A DNA stretch of 64,000 nucleotides, taken from NCBI RefSeq assembly GCF_023502205.1, contig NZ_JAMFLG010000015.1:1-64000 (forward strand), in the 5' to 3' direction. Every line of letters starts with the position of its first letter. Position 1 is the first letter of the stretch. The translations under genes were made by a program, and so were the position numbers. Of this stretch, positions 53,690 to 63,374 are shown piece by piece. The DNA comes from Aquiflexum sp. TKW24L (GTDB lineage Bacteria > Bacteroidota > Bacteroidia > Cytophagales > Cyclobacteriaceae). The notes beneath the pieces are model-generated. The model was not told where the DNA came from. It saw nothing but the letters and a program-made list of their open reading frames with translations, and did not search any database.

Positions 53690-54418
53690 ATGAAAATCAT
53701 TCTGTGGATTTATACCCTTTATGCAGCTGTATTGTTTGTCCTAGTGATGTTGGTCTTCGGATTGTTTATTGTCATCCCACTATTGGTCAGTCCGAGGGGA
53801 GGCAAGGTTTCCTTTATATTTATCCGCTTTTGGGCAGGAATTTGGTATTTTTTGGTAGGCATCCGCTATGAAATCCATGGTCGGGAGCACATTGACCCAA
53901 AGCAGGCGTACATTTATATTTTCAACCACAGGTCTTTTATCGATGCTCCGGTGATTCCCATGGCCATCAGACAGGAAGTGCGGGCTATCGGCAAGAAGGA
54001 ACTTTCCAAAATCCCTGTTTTCGGGTTCGTGGTTTCCAGGGTGGCGGTTTGGGTAGACAGGAAAGATACCGCTTCGCGAAAAGCCTCCGTGGAGCGGCTG
54101 ATGCAAATTCTCAAAAAAGGCATTTCTATTGTTGTCGCTCCGGAAGGAACAAGAAACGATAGCGGGCAGGCATTGCTGCCCTTTCAAAAAGGGGCTTTCA
54201 GAATCGCTATCGAGACAGGGACACCCATTATGCCGATGGCAGTCATCGGTGCCGACCAAATCATGAAGCGGGGTTCGATCATGTTGAGGCCGGGAAAAGT
54301 ACAGGTTTATTTTTCAGCAGCCATTCAGCCCGGTTCTTTCTCTGGAGAAGATGGTTTTTTGAAGTTGGCCGACAAGTGCTACAACAGGCTTGAAGCAATG
54401 ATTTTGACACACGAATAA
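53690..54418 (+). CDS. 1-acyl-sn-glycerol-3-phosphate acyltransferase (PlsC family)
   Basis: The 242-residue membrane enzyme adds the second acyl chain in phosphatidic acid synthesis. The NHRSFID form of the HX4D catalytic motif is near residue 80, the PEGTRND substrate motif near 145, and GTPIMPMAVIG near 180. One N-terminal helix (about 4-30) anchors it. It is followed by DUF2851 after 99 bp. Confidence 0.9.
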   Translation: MKIILWIYTLYAAVLFVLVMLVFGLFIVIPLLVSPRGGKVSFIFIRFWAGIWYFLVGIRYEIHGREHIDPKQAYIYIFNHRSFIDAPVIPMAIRQEVRAIGKKELSKIPVFGFVVSRVAVWVDRKDTASRKASVERLMQILKKGISIVVAPEGTRNDSGQALLPFQKGAFRIAIETGTPIMPMAVIGADQIMKRGSIMLRPGKVQVYFSAAIQPGSFSGEDGFLKLADKCYNRLEAMILTHE

Positions 54419-54517
54419 TATTAGTCGACTAAAATCGCCTCCTGACGGCCTTGGGTTTTTTAATCATTGGAATAATCATGAAATTGTTTTTTCCATTTTC
54501 AACCCAATTTTTAAGCC

Positions 54518-55813
54518 ATGAATTTTCAGGAAGACTTCCTTCAGACAGTATGGAAATACCAGTATTTTGACAAAAACTCATTACATACCACTGAAGGACT
54601 TCCGATTGAAGTCAAGAGAATCGGTTACCACAATTTCCATGAAGGGCCGGATTTTCAGGAAGCCCACATCAAACTTGGCAAATTGGATCTTTTCGGACAT
54701 GTGGAAGTACACCGCAAAGCCTCAGACTGGAAATCCCACGACCACAATGCTGAACTCAGGTACAATTCTGTTGTGCTTCATGTAGTCTGGGAAGAGGACA
54801 AAACAATACTCAGAAATGACGGAAGCAAAATCCCAACTTTGGAACTCAAAGGAAAAATCCTGCTCGATGTCATCCGCAATTATGAAAGGCTGGCAAGTAG
54901 CCGGGACGAAATCCTTTGCGGCAATCTGTTGGAAAAGATCCCTCCTATCATCCAATTCTCTATGTTGGAAAAAACCCTTGTGGAGAGGTTGGAAAATAAA
55001 TCTTCTTTGCTCTTGCAGCTATTGGAATCTACCAACAACAATTGGGAAGAAACCGCCTACCGATGGCTTTTTCAGTGCTTTGGATTCAAGACCAATGCCA
55101 ACACCATGCTCAAACTAGCTGGAAGCGTGCCTTACAAAATTCTGCAAAAACACGGGAACCAACCGCAGGTGATCGAGGCCATCCTTCTTGGACAAGCTGA
55201 TTTGATACCGGCAGAAGCATTGGATGATTACAGCCTTTTTCTGCAAAAAGAGTATGATTTTTATCAGAAAAAGTACCTCCTCCAAAAAACCATCCACCAC
55301 CACGAATGGATCATGATGGGAGTCAGACCTCAAAACTTTCCCCAGCTTAGAATCGCCCAATTGGCACAAGTATTCACCAAAAATCCAAACCTGTTTTCAT
55401 CTGTCATCCACCACAATGAGCATTTTGATCAGTTCAAAAAAGTCTTCGATATCGAGACTCCGGAGTATTGGCTTTTTCATATCAAAGTCGGGATTATTTC
55501 TCAGAAAAAATTAGCCAAAAAACTCAGCAACAACACCTTATCCCTTCTCACCATCAACTTTGTCATCCCGCTTTGGTATACCTATGGACAATATATTGAG
55601 GAAAGCGATTGGAAAGAAAAATGCTTTGACCTCCTTCAGGAAATACAGGCCGAAGAAAACTTTATCATCCGCAAATATGCAACCCACCAATGGAAGGCCA
55701 AAACAGCTTTTGACAGTCAGGGGATGATCGGACTTTACCATGATTATTGCAAGCCTAAAAAGTGCCTTGACTGCAAAATCGGGCAGAACCTCCTCAAGCC
55801 GGATAGGAAATGA
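54518..55813 (+). CDS. DUF2851 family protein
   Basis: The 431-residue protein begins MNFQEDFLQTVWKYQYFDK and continues with YHNFHEGPDFQEAHIKLG and GHVEVHRKASDWKSHDHN, which mark DUF2851, a family widespread in Bacteroidota without known function. The Gly-Pro-Asp and His-Val-Glu-Val-His elements resemble a nuclease-like or metal-binding site, but this is speculation. The C-terminus carries four Cys (KPKKCLDCKIG). It is likely cytoplasmic. Confidence 0.88.
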   Translation: MNFQEDFLQTVWKYQYFDKNSLHTTEGLPIEVKRIGYHNFHEGPDFQEAHIKLGKLDLFGHVEVHRKASDWKSHDHNAELRYNSVVLHVVWEEDKTILRNDGSKIPTLELKGKILLDVIRNYERLASSRDEILCGNLLEKIPPIIQFSMLEKTLVERLENKSSLLLQLLESTNNNWEETAYRWLFQCFGFKTNANTMLKLAGSVPYKILQKHGNQPQVIEAILLGQADLIPAEALDDYSLFLQKEYDFYQKKYLLQKTIHHHEWIMMGVRPQNFPQLRIAQLAQVFTKNPNLFSSVIHHNEHFDQFKKVFDIETPEYWLFHIKVGIISQKKLAKKLSNNTLSLLTINFVIPLWYTYGQYIEESDWKEKCFDLLQEIQAEENFIIRKYATHQWKAKTAFDSQGMIGLYHDYCKPKKCLDCKIGQNLLKPDRK

Positions 55814-55864
55814 TTTTTGTTTAAAACCTGATTTGCGTACTTTTGCGATCCGAACAGGAAAAAA

Positions 55865-56503
55865 ATGGAAAAACCAGTTATCATTCTTGGAGCCAAAGGC
55901 ATCGCCCATCCAGCATTAGAGATTTTCAACAGCAACAAAGTCATTGTCTATGGCTTTTTGGATGAGGATGAAAAGCTTCACGGCACAGAAATCAATGTCG
56001 TCACTGTTTTGGGAAATCCTGAAGATGACGGTTTTTTGAAACTTATCGGACAAAAGTGTGAAGCTTTTGTGGCGGTGGATGACAATAAATACCGTCAGTT
56101 TCTGGTCAAAATGCTCAACGAGCGAAGGAAAGTCCAGCCGATCAATGCCATCCATCAGTCTTCTTATGTCTCTACGGATGCGGTATTAGGACACGGCAAC
56201 TTTATCAACGGCAGAGTCAATATCGGCGCGGGAACCAAAATCGGTAGCCATTGTATATTCAATACCGGAGCAATTGTAGACCACGAATCAGTCTTGGAAG
56301 ATTTTGTCCAGATCGGAGCGGGTTCTATTGTCAACTCAGGCGTGACAATAAAGGAAGGTGCCTTCATCGGTTCCGGAGTCACATTGGTATCCGGCATCAC
56401 TATTGGTAAAAATGCCAGAATCGGTGCCGGTTCAGTCGTGATCTCCAATGTCAAAGACGGGGAAACCGTATTCGGGAATCCTGCCGCTCCGATCAAAAAG
56501 TAA
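55865..56503 (+). CDS. NeuD/PglD-like sugar O-acetyltransferase
   Basis: The 212-residue protein has an N-terminal PglD-type nucleotide-sugar domain (PVIILGAKGIAHPALEIF) and a C-terminal left-handed beta helix of hexapeptide repeats (VNIGAGTKIGSHCIFNTGAIVDHES and onward). The likely catalytic His is in VDHES near 145. The family transfers acetyl groups from acetyl-CoA to amino-sugars or sialic acids. No sugar-synthesis genes lie next to it, so the substrate is open. Confidence 0.87.
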   Translation: MEKPVIILGAKGIAHPALEIFNSNKVIVYGFLDEDEKLHGTEINVVTVLGNPEDDGFLKLIGQKCEAFVAVDDNKYRQFLVKMLNERRKVQPINAIHQSSYVSTDAVLGHGNFINGRVNIGAGTKIGSHCIFNTGAIVDHESVLEDFVQIGAGSIVNSGVTIKEGAFIGSGVTLVSGITIGKNARIGAGSVVISNVKDGETVFGNPAAPIKK

Positions 56504-56557
56504 TTATTGAAATCTTATTTATAAACCAAAACACCCTGCCGAAACAGGGCTCAAGTT

Positions 56558-57535
56558 ATGGAAAACCAACCCTACAGCATTCTGCTCTATTATTGCTATG
56601 CCACCATCGAAGATACGGAGGCATACCGCGAGGAACACCATCTTTTTTGTATTGAAAACAACATCAGGGGCCGGATTATCATTTCTCCTGAGGGGCTTAA
56701 TGGAACCGTTTCCGGTCTGAAAGAAGATTGTGAAAAGTACATGGCCTATATCCATGCCGATCCGAGATTTGCGAAAACCGAGTTCAAAATTGAGGGATTT
56801 GACAAGCATGCTTTTGCAAAAATCCATGTCCGCGTCAAGCCTGAGATCGTTCATAGTAGCCTCCGACACTTGGACCCCAATGTCAAAACCGGCAAACACT
56901 TAGCTCCCGAAGAATTCAAAGCACTCAAAGACCAAGAAGACGTAGTCATCCTTGATGTCCGATCCAACTATGAACATGAGCTTGGAAGGTTCAAAGGAGC
57001 CCTTACTTTGGACATCGATAATTTCCGTGATTTCCCCGAAAAGGTAAAAGAACTTGAGCATCTCAAAGGCAAAAAGGTTTTGACTTATTGCACAGGTGGC
57101 ATCAAATGCGAAAAAGCATCGGCTTTTCTTTTAGAACAAGGTTTCCAAGATGTCTATCAACTCCATGGTGGCATCATCAAATATGGCCTAGAGGCAGGTG
57201 GTGAAGATTTTGAAGGCAAATGCTATGTATTTGACAACAGGATCGCTGTCGATATTAATAAGGTAAATCCAAAGGTGATTTCTACCTGCCATGTTTGTGG
57301 CACGGAATGCGACCGCATGGTCAATTGCGCAAACTCCACCTGCAATGCCCACCTTCCGATCTGTGAAAAATGCGGATGGGAAATGGAAGGCGCCTGTTCT
57401 GTGGAGTGTAAGGAAAATCCCGAAAAGAGACCTTACAACGGAACGGGCTATTACCAAAAAAACACCAACGGCTACAATCCTTACAAAGGCCTGATACGCA
57501 GACAGGATAAATCAAAACAACCACTCCATGAGTAA
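56558..57535 (+). CDS. trhO: tRNA uridine(34) hydroxylase TrhO (rhodanese-domain, YceA family)
   Basis: The 325-residue protein has the UPF0176 N-terminal domain with GRIIISPEGLNGTVSG near 35, then a rhodanese domain with the catalytic Cys in CTGGIKCEKA near 178. A C-terminal Cys-rich zinc-like part has CHVCG, CANSTC, CEKCG and CSVEC. TrhO hydroxylates U34 of tRNAs using oxygen. The last 8 nt overlap the nucleoside phosphorylase gene. Confidence 0.93.
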   Translation: MENQPYSILLYYCYATIEDTEAYREEHHLFCIENNIRGRIIISPEGLNGTVSGLKEDCEKYMAYIHADPRFAKTEFKIEGFDKHAFAKIHVRVKPEIVHSSLRHLDPNVKTGKHLAPEEFKALKDQEDVVILDVRSNYEHELGRFKGALTLDIDNFRDFPEKVKELEHLKGKKVLTYCTGGIKCEKASAFLLEQGFQDVYQLHGGIIKYGLEAGGEDFEGKCYVFDNRIAVDINKVNPKVISTCHVCGTECDRMVNCANSTCNAHLPICEKCGWEMEGACSVECKENPEKRPYNGTGYYQKNTNGYNPYKGLIRRQDKSKQPLHE

Positions 57536-58397
57536 AAGGATCCCGGAATCAGAACTGATCATCAATCCTGACGGAAGCATTTATCATTTGAACCTGAAGC
57601 CGGAGCATTTGGCTTCGACAGTTATTGCTGTTGGCGATCCCGAAAGAGTCTCTAAAGTCTCTCAATATTTTGACGAAATAGAATTTTCGATCAGCAAAAG
57701 GGAGTTTGTGACCCACACCGGTTATTATAAGGGCAAAAGACTGACTGTGATGAGTACCGGAATGGGTACCGACAACATCGAGATTTTTATGACCGAGTTG
57801 GATGCTCTAGTAAATATTGACCTGCAAACAAGGATCCCAAAGGAAAACCATACCACGCTCAACATTATTAGGGTGGGCACTTCCGGGAGTATGCGAAAGG
57901 AAATCCCTGCAGGAACGATACTTGCTTCAGAATATGGCATCGGGCTTGACACCCTAATGGCTTTTTATAACACTACTTACACTGAGTTAGAGCAAAAAGT
58001 TGGAAGGAAAATAAAGGAAGATCTTGAGCTTTCATTTACACCATATTGCGTAAGGAGTTCAAAAAAACTTCTAGATCTTTTGGGAGAAGGACTTTTGATT
58101 GGAAATACAGTTACCTGTCCGGGATTTTTTGGCCCTCAGGGAAGGGAAGTCAGAATCAAACCTGCCATTCCTGATATCATCGAAAGATTAGGGAATTTGG
58201 ACTTAGAGGGATTTAAGCTGACCAATTTTGAAATGGAGACCTCAGGGTATTATGCGATGGGAAGGCTTTTGGGCCATGAAGTTTTGAGCCTTAATGCCAT
58301 CATCGCAAACAGAATTACCAAAGAATTTACAAAGGATGCCTATGGCATAGTGGACACGCTGATCCAACATACACTAAAAAAATTGGCGGACAATTAG
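57528..58397 (+). CDS. nucleoside phosphorylase (uridine phosphorylase family)
   Basis: The 289-residue enzyme cleaves nucleosides with phosphate. The phosphate-binding AVGDPERVSKV is near residue 36, and STGMGTDNIEIF near 80 and VGTSGSMR near 115 complete the family pattern. The substrate-binding NFEMETSGYYAMG lies near 235. It is probably uridine-specific by similarity to UdP-type enzymes, but purine use cannot be excluded. Its stop lies in the loop of a long terminator hairpin. Confidence 0.9.
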   Translation: MSKRIPESELIINPDGSIYHLNLKPEHLASTVIAVGDPERVSKVSQYFDEIEFSISKREFVTHTGYYKGKRLTVMSTGMGTDNIEIFMTELDALVNIDLQTRIPKENHTTLNIIRVGTSGSMRKEIPAGTILASEYGIGLDTLMAFYNTTYTELEQKVGRKIKEDLELSFTPYCVRSSKKLLDLLGEGLLIGNTVTCPGFFGPQGREVRIKPAIPDIIERLGNLDLEGFKLTNFEMETSGYYAMGRLLGHEVLSLNAIIANRITKEFTKDAYGIVDTLIQHTLKKLADN

Positions 58398-58411
58398 TCC
58401 GCCAATTTTTG
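58378..58411. terminator. bidirectional terminator spanning the phosphorylase stop codon
   Basis: A perfect 14-bp stem (58378-58391 with 58397-58410) with a 5-nt loop. The last codons and the TAG (58395-58397) are inside it. A5 and T5 outer runs give a U tract for both this gene and the converging gene at 58413. Confidence 0.85.
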
Positions 58412-58412
58412 T

Positions 58413-58688
58413 TTATGCATTGCTTTTCAAATAATAATGGTCTTTATCAAGCTTCAGGTGGTCCCAATCCCTGTAATCGATATTTTTAATCATCTCGTTC
58501 ATTGCTTCCAGACATTCTTTTTTGGCAAGGTAAACGCCAAAAATCGCATCGTTGTTATTGACCAAAAATATCCTGTTGGCCTCAAACAATTTTTTCAAAC
58601 TTTCCCACTGAGACAATACCAAAAGTTCGTCTTCATTACTGACAGACTGAATTATTTTAAACATTCCAAAAGTACAATGAATATTCAT
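58413..58688 (-). CDS. hypothetical 91-residue cytoplasmic protein
   Basis: I do not recognise it. The product is soluble, acidic and compact, with VLSQWESLKKLFEANRIFLVNNNDAIFGVYLAK cut here to the block FLVNNNDAIFGVYL as its most conserved-looking part and YRDWDHLKL near the end. It ends 2 bp from the bidirectional terminator. Codon use looks like its neighbours, so it is probably real. Confidence 0.6.
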   Translation of the reverse strand: MNIHCTFGMFKIIQSVSNEDELLVLSQWESLKKLFEANRIFLVNNNDAIFGVYLAKKECLEAMNEMIKNIDYRDWDHLKLDKDHYYLKSNA

Positions 58689-59039
58689 TTCTTTGTTATT
58701 AAATAATTTATCGAAAAATAACCCTATTCTGTGACAATTTCAACACATATTGGTACTTAATATTATGGATTAACAACAAAAATTAAAATTTAGTATAAAA
58801 TTTCTTAATTTTTTACTGGATCAAATCTAATATGTATCTATAAAATTGGTTAACAGATTATTTTCAAGGACAAAAATATTGCCAAATCAAATAAATAATA
58901 GTGCAATAATTTACCTTTCCTTAACACATAAAAAATTGAAAGTCAGTTTGATTAAGGCTATTTCCTGTTTTGAAACTCCCGATATATCCTTCAATGAAGA
59001 ATCACGAATATTTATCCGATAGCATATAAATACAATTCG
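58689..59039. other. 351-bp A/T-rich gap
   Basis: I see no gene, repeat or clear promoter. It must hold the divergent promoters of the 58413 gene and the AlkD-like gene. Confidence 0.5.
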
Positions 59040-59750
59040 ATGGACTATTTCAACGAAATCCAAGATGCCCTGAAAACCTTGGCAAATCCAGAAAAAGCAG
59101 CCTTTCTGCCTAAGTTTTTCAAAACAGGAGTTGGGCAATATGGAGAAGGAGATTTATTTCTGGGAGTGATTGTGCCTGAACAGCGGCAGGTTGCGAAACA
59201 TTATTGGAACATTGTCAGCCTCGAGGATTTAGAAAAATTGATCCAAAATCCTTTCCATGAAGTCAGACTCACTGCAATATTCATGTTGGTCATGAAATAT
59301 CAGAAATCTAAAACACAGTCGGAAATGAAGGTTTATGTTGATTTCTACCTCAAACATAGGAGTCAGGTGAATAATTGGGATTTGGTGGACAGTTCGTCCC
59401 ACCTCATCCTTGGGGATTACCTCTTTGACAAAGACAGAAGCATACTCTACGATTTAGGAAAATCCGGGATACTTTGGGATCAAAGGATTGCGATCATGAG
59501 CACTTTCTATTTTATCAGAAAAAAAGATTTTGGAGACACATTAAAAATTGCAGAAATCCTGCTCCATCATCCCCATGACCTGATTCATAAGGCTGTCGGT
59601 TGGATGATACGTGAGGTTGGCAACCGTGATTTCGAAACTGCAAATCAGTTTTTACTGAAGCATTATCAAACCATTCCCCGAACGATGCTGCGGTATGCGA
59701 TTGAGAAGTTTAACCCAGAGGTAAAAGCATTTTTTATGAAAAAGGATTAA
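59040..59750 (+). CDS. DNA alkylation repair protein (AlkD-like)
   Basis: The 236-residue protein is built of HEAT-like helices. Recognisable are FFKTGVGQYGEGDLFLGV near residue 22, VRLTAIFMLVMKY near 74, VNNWDLVDSSSH near 106 and HDLIHKAVGWMIREVGNRD near 180. AlkD-type glycosylases remove bulky or positively charged alkylated bases without flipping them. The conserved Trp and Asp of the NWDLVD element are present. Confidence 0.9.
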   Translation: MDYFNEIQDALKTLANPEKAAFLPKFFKTGVGQYGEGDLFLGVIVPEQRQVAKHYWNIVSLEDLEKLIQNPFHEVRLTAIFMLVMKYQKSKTQSEMKVYVDFYLKHRSQVNNWDLVDSSSHLILGDYLFDKDRSILYDLGKSGILWDQRIAIMSTFYFIRKKDFGDTLKIAEILLHHPHDLIHKAVGWMIREVGNRDFETANQFLLKHYQTIPRTMLRYAIEKFNPEVKAFFMKKD

Positions 59751-59797
59751 ATCAGTCTCAAATCCATTAACTTAGGGCAACAACAAACCCTTCAGCC

Positions 59798-60385
59798 ATG
59801 AAAACTTCCCTCCTATTTTCCGTCCTTTTTATTCTCGCTTTCTCCACCTTTGCCCAATCCATTCCTTCCAAGGAAGTACAACTCAAAACAGCCTTGATGG
59901 CCGCTCCTGAGGATAAAAGAGAAGGTGCGACGGTTTATGGGTTTGATGAAAAAGGGGGATTTATCGTATTGAGAAAGGGATCCAATGAAATGATTTGCCT
60001 CGCCGATGACCCAAACAGCCCCGGATTCAATGCTTCATGTTACCACAATACTTTGGATCCTTTTATGGAAAGAGGGCGACAGTTGAAGAAAGAAGGAAAA
60101 ACCGCCAAAGAAATTTTTGACATCAGGGAGGAAGAAGCCAAATCTGGCAAACTGATCATGCCTAAAGATGGTGCAACTTTATTTGTCTTGAGTGCCGATG
60201 CGGCAGATTACAATCCCGAAACAGGTGAAGTGAAAGATCCTTATTTGCGGTATGTGGTGTATATCCCTTGGGCCACGGAAGCGAGTACAGGTTTGCCGCT
60301 GAAGCCATCAGGTCCGGCCATGCCTTGGATCATGGATCCCGGAACGCATAGGGCACACATTATGATCAATCCGCCGAGGGATTAA
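59798..60385 (+). CDS. hypothetical secreted protein
   Basis: The 195-residue product has a signal peptide (residues 1-19, ending TFAQ). The mature part begins SIPSKEVQLKTALMAAPEDK and contains two Cys (MICLADD and ASCYHN) near 70 and 82, a short charged helix (RGRQLKKEGKTAKEIFDI) and a C-terminus rich in Pro, His and Gly. I do not recognise a family. It is followed by a strong terminator and probably stands alone. Confidence 0.72.
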   Translation: MKTSLLFSVLFILAFSTFAQSIPSKEVQLKTALMAAPEDKREGATVYGFDEKGGFIVLRKGSNEMICLADDPNSPGFNASCYHNTLDPFMERGRQLKKEGKTAKEIFDIREEEAKSGKLIMPKDGATLFVLSADAADYNPETGEVKDPYLRYVVYIPWATEASTGLPLKPSGPAMPWIMDPGTHRAHIMINPPRD

Positions 60386-60392
60386 AAAACCA

Positions 60393-60427
60393 AAAATCCT
60401 CCGAATTTACTCAATTCGGAGGATTTT
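60393..60427. terminator. 15-bp perfect hairpin terminator between convergent genes
   Basis: Arms AAAATCCTCCGAATT and its exact complement with a 5-nt loop; the A/T ends give U tracts both ways. It serves the secreted-protein gene and possibly the converging helicase gene. Confidence 0.85.
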
Positions 60428-60463
60428 AATTTAGAGCATTTCAATAACGCAGGACTGCCATTA

Positions 60464-61819
60464 TTACTTCTTCCACTTTGCCTGCGTCTTCATCTGGTTT
60501 CTATTTCTCTTGGCTTTGGAGTTTTTGTTGCCACGTTTCTTTTCGACTTTGTTGGGATTCGCTTTGGGAATGGCTTTTTTCTCGTGGAATCCCCCTTTGA
60601 AATCTGGATTCATTTTCCTCTTCTGCCCATCGATTTCCCTTTCGTATGCTTGCTTCTCTTCAAAAGGTGTTGGCGCTAACTCCACCTCCACCGGAATCTG
60701 CACGGTTGGCACCTCCATCCTGATGATTTCTTCTATTTTCTCAAAATGGTACTCTTCCGCCGGATTGACAAAAGTGATGGCAATTCCTTCATTTTCTGCC
60801 CTTCCCGTCCTGCCGATGCGGTGCACATAATCTTCATAGATAAGCGGCACGTCAAAATTGACGACATGGCTGACCATACTGATATCAAGGCCTCTTGCGG
60901 CTACGTCTGTCGCCACCAAAATCCGCACATCCCCTGCCTTGAAATCCTCCATGGAATTGATCCGGGTATTTTGGCCTTTGTTGGCATGGATGACACGCAT
61001 AGACCCGAGTTTCTTTTTGTCCAGATAGCTAAATACCAACTCAGCATTTTTCTTTGACTTGGTAAATACCATGATCCTTTTGACATCATGTGCTTCCAGG
61101 ATATGGATCAAAAGGTTGGTTTTGGTTTTGATATTGGGGATCAAATATTTGACCTGATGGATGGTTTCGGCGGTAGTAGCCTGCGGAGATACCTCTACGC
61201 GCTCAGGAAATTCCAAAAACTCGTAAGAAAACTTCTCCACCTTTTGTCCAAATGTAGCCGAGAAAAGCAGGTTTTGACGCTTTGTGGGGATGATCTCTAG
61301 GATAGACCTGATCTGCGGCATAAAACCCATGTCCAACATTTTATCAGCCTCGTCCAAGACCATCGTTTTGATCTCTTTGGTGACGATTTCTCCTTTTCTA
61401 TATAAATCCAAAAACCTTCCCGGTGTGGAAATGATGATGTCCACGCCCTTTTGGAGCTTTTCGATCTGGGTTTTTGGTCCAAGTCCTCCATAAAGAGAGA
61501 CGAACCTAAGGTCCGTATTTTTGCCAAAAACGATCACCGCCTCTTCGATCTGCATGACTAGTTCCCGGGTTGGTGCCAATATCAATGCCCTTGGAAGCAT
61601 GTCTTGGGCATATTTGATTTTCATCAGGATAGGAAGAATGTAGGCGGCAGTTTTGCCGGTTCCTGTTTGGGCGATGCCCAATACATCATGCCCGGCAAGT
61701 GCCAAAGGGATTGCCTTTTCCTGAATCGGCGTGGGCTTGGTATATCCGGCCTCCTTGACAGCATCGAGAAGCTGCTTGTTTAATTTAAAATCTTCGAAAT
61801 TTGGAAGGCTATCGGACAT
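60464..61819 (-). CDS. DEAD-box ATP-dependent RNA helicase
   Basis: The 451-residue protein has all core motifs: Q motif near 30, AQTGTGKT at 50-57, PTREL near 85, TPGR near 130, DEAD near 155, SAT near 190 and HRIGRTGR near 325. The tail is Lys/Asn/Arg-rich and probably binds RNA. I chose the ATG at 61819 because the extra 11 codons upstream look non-coding. RhlE-like function in ribosome assembly or RNA decay is likely. Confidence 0.94.
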   Translation of the reverse strand: MSDSLPNFEDFKLNKQLLDAVKEAGYTKPTPIQEKAIPLALAGHDVLGIAQTGTGKTAAYILPILMKIKYAQDMLPRALILAPTRELVMQIEEAVIVFGKNTDLRFVSLYGGLGPKTQIEKLQKGVDIIISTPGRFLDLYRKGEIVTKEIKTMVLDEADKMLDMGFMPQIRSILEIIPTKRQNLLFSATFGQKVEKFSYEFLEFPERVEVSPQATTAETIHQVKYLIPNIKTKTNLLIHILEAHDVKRIMVFTKSKKNAELVFSYLDKKKLGSMRVIHANKGQNTRINSMEDFKAGDVRILVATDVAARGLDISMVSHVVNFDVPLIYEDYVHRIGRTGRAENEGIAITFVNPAEEYHFEKIEEIIRMEVPTVQIPVEVELAPTPFEEKQAYEREIDGQKRKMNPDFKGGFHEKKAIPKANPNKVEKKRGNKNSKAKRNRNQMKTQAKWKK

Positions 61820-61953
61820 GTTTTGTATTTTTGAAGGGAAGAGAAACACCAAAACAGAAATTTAGCTGCTTTATATAATTCCTGTTAAAGGAAATTCAGC
61901 GATGCATTTCAGGTGTTAATTGGATCAAATTTTGGATTTCATAAAGAACTTTC

Positions 61954-63297
61954 ATGAAAAGTATTTTAATCACAGGTGCAAATATAGTGAATGAAGGCAA
62001 GATAACCCTCGCCGACATTTTTGTACAGGACGGAATGATCTTTAATATAGGTCCGGATCTGTCAGATTTTGAAGCAGATATCCATATCGATGCTACAGGC
62101 AAATATGTGTTTCCGGGACTGATTGACGATCAGGTGCACTTTCGAGAACCGGGATTGACCCATAAGGCGGATATTTACACCGAAAGCAAATCCGCTGTAG
62201 CAGGTGGCGTCACCTCCTACATGGAGATGCCCAATACGGTCCCCCAAAGCACTACTATTCCACTTTTGGAAGAGAAATACAGCATTGCAGCCAATAAATC
62301 CCTTGCAAATTATTCCTTCTTTTTCGGCGCCACTAATGACAACATAGCCGAAATTCTTAAAGTCGATCCGGAAAATGTCTGCGGCGTCAAGGTGTTCCAA
62401 GGTTCCTCGACCGGAAATATGCTGGTGGACAATCCTGAAAGCCTCGAAAGAATTTTTGCACAGTGCAAATTGCTGATCGCCACCCACAGTGAAAATGATT
62501 TGATCATCAAAGCCAATCTGGAAAAGTATAAAGCCGAATATGGTGAGGATATCCCTGTCAAGTTTCACCCCAAAATCCGGAATGCAGAGGCTTGTTATGA
62601 TGCCTCAAAGAAAGTGGTAGCATTGGCCAAAAAACACGGAAGCAAACTCCATGTTCTGCATATCAGCACGGCCAAAGAAGTTGACTTATTTGACAATTCC
62701 CTTCCATTAGAACAAAAACGTATTACTGCAGAAGCTTGTATCCACCACCTTTGGTTTTCGGAGGAGGATTATGAGGCAAAGGGAAATCTAATCAAATGGA
62801 ATCCTGCAGTAAAGTCGGCTCAAGACCGGGAAAGAATTCTTCAAGGTGTATTGGAAGACAGGATAGATGTCATTGCTACTGACCATGCCCCTCATACTTT
62901 GGAAGAAAAATCAAGAAATTACAGCGCTGCCCCCTCCGGTGGACCATTGATTCAGCACAGCCTTGTCGCCATGCTTGACCTCTACCATAAGGGTAAAATC
63001 AAGCTTGAGCAAATCGTTCAGAAGATGTGTCACAATGTTGCCATTCTTTTTGAAATTGATAAAAGAGGTTATATCCGCCCCGGATATCATGCGGATTTGG
63101 TAATCGCTGACTTGGAAAGTCCTTGGAAAGTCGAAAAATCTAATATCCTCTCTAAATGTGGTTGGTCTCCCTTTGAGGGTCATGTCTTCAAATCAAAAGT
63201 CACACACACAGTGGTTTCCGGACATTTGGCTTATGAAAACGGTGTTTTTCATGAGGAAAAAAAAGGGGAGCGTCTAAAATTTTCAAGAAAAATTTGA
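61954..63297 (+). CDS. pyrC: dihydroorotase (class I PyrC-like)
   Basis: The 447-residue amidohydrolase catalyses ring closure in pyrimidine synthesis. Visible marks are PGLIDDQVHFREPGLTH at 54-70, MEMPNTVPQST near 93, THSEND near 175, HVLHIST near 232 and ATDHAPHT near 308. The first metal His of the usual HxH is Gln60 here, with only His62 kept. Allantoinase or hydantoinase-like activity is an alternative. Confidence 0.85.
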   Translation: MKSILITGANIVNEGKITLADIFVQDGMIFNIGPDLSDFEADIHIDATGKYVFPGLIDDQVHFREPGLTHKADIYTESKSAVAGGVTSYMEMPNTVPQSTTIPLLEEKYSIAANKSLANYSFFFGATNDNIAEILKVDPENVCGVKVFQGSSTGNMLVDNPESLERIFAQCKLLIATHSENDLIIKANLEKYKAEYGEDIPVKFHPKIRNAEACYDASKKVVALAKKHGSKLHVLHISTAKEVDLFDNSLPLEQKRITAEACIHHLWFSEEDYEAKGNLIKWNPAVKSAQDRERILQGVLEDRIDVIATDHAPHTLEEKSRNYSAAPSGGPLIQHSLVAMLDLYHKGKIKLEQIVQKMCHNVAILFEIDKRGYIRPGYHADLVIADLESPWKVEKSNILSKCGWSPFEGHVFKSKVTHTVVSGHLAYENGVFHEEKKGERLKFSRKI

Positions 63298-63306
63298 GAA
63301 AGGTTA

Positions 63307-63337
63307 TTGCTTTAGGGTTAGTGAAATATTACCTTTG
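63307..63337 (+). promoter_or_regulatory. promoter of tRNA-His
   Basis: TTG (63307-63309), 20 bp, then TACCTTTG (63330-63337), an exact TAnnTTTG match. It lies 38 bp before the tRNA. Confidence 0.65.
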
Positions 63338-63374
63338 CAGTCCAATCTGATAAAAGATCAGAATCCAATAAAAT

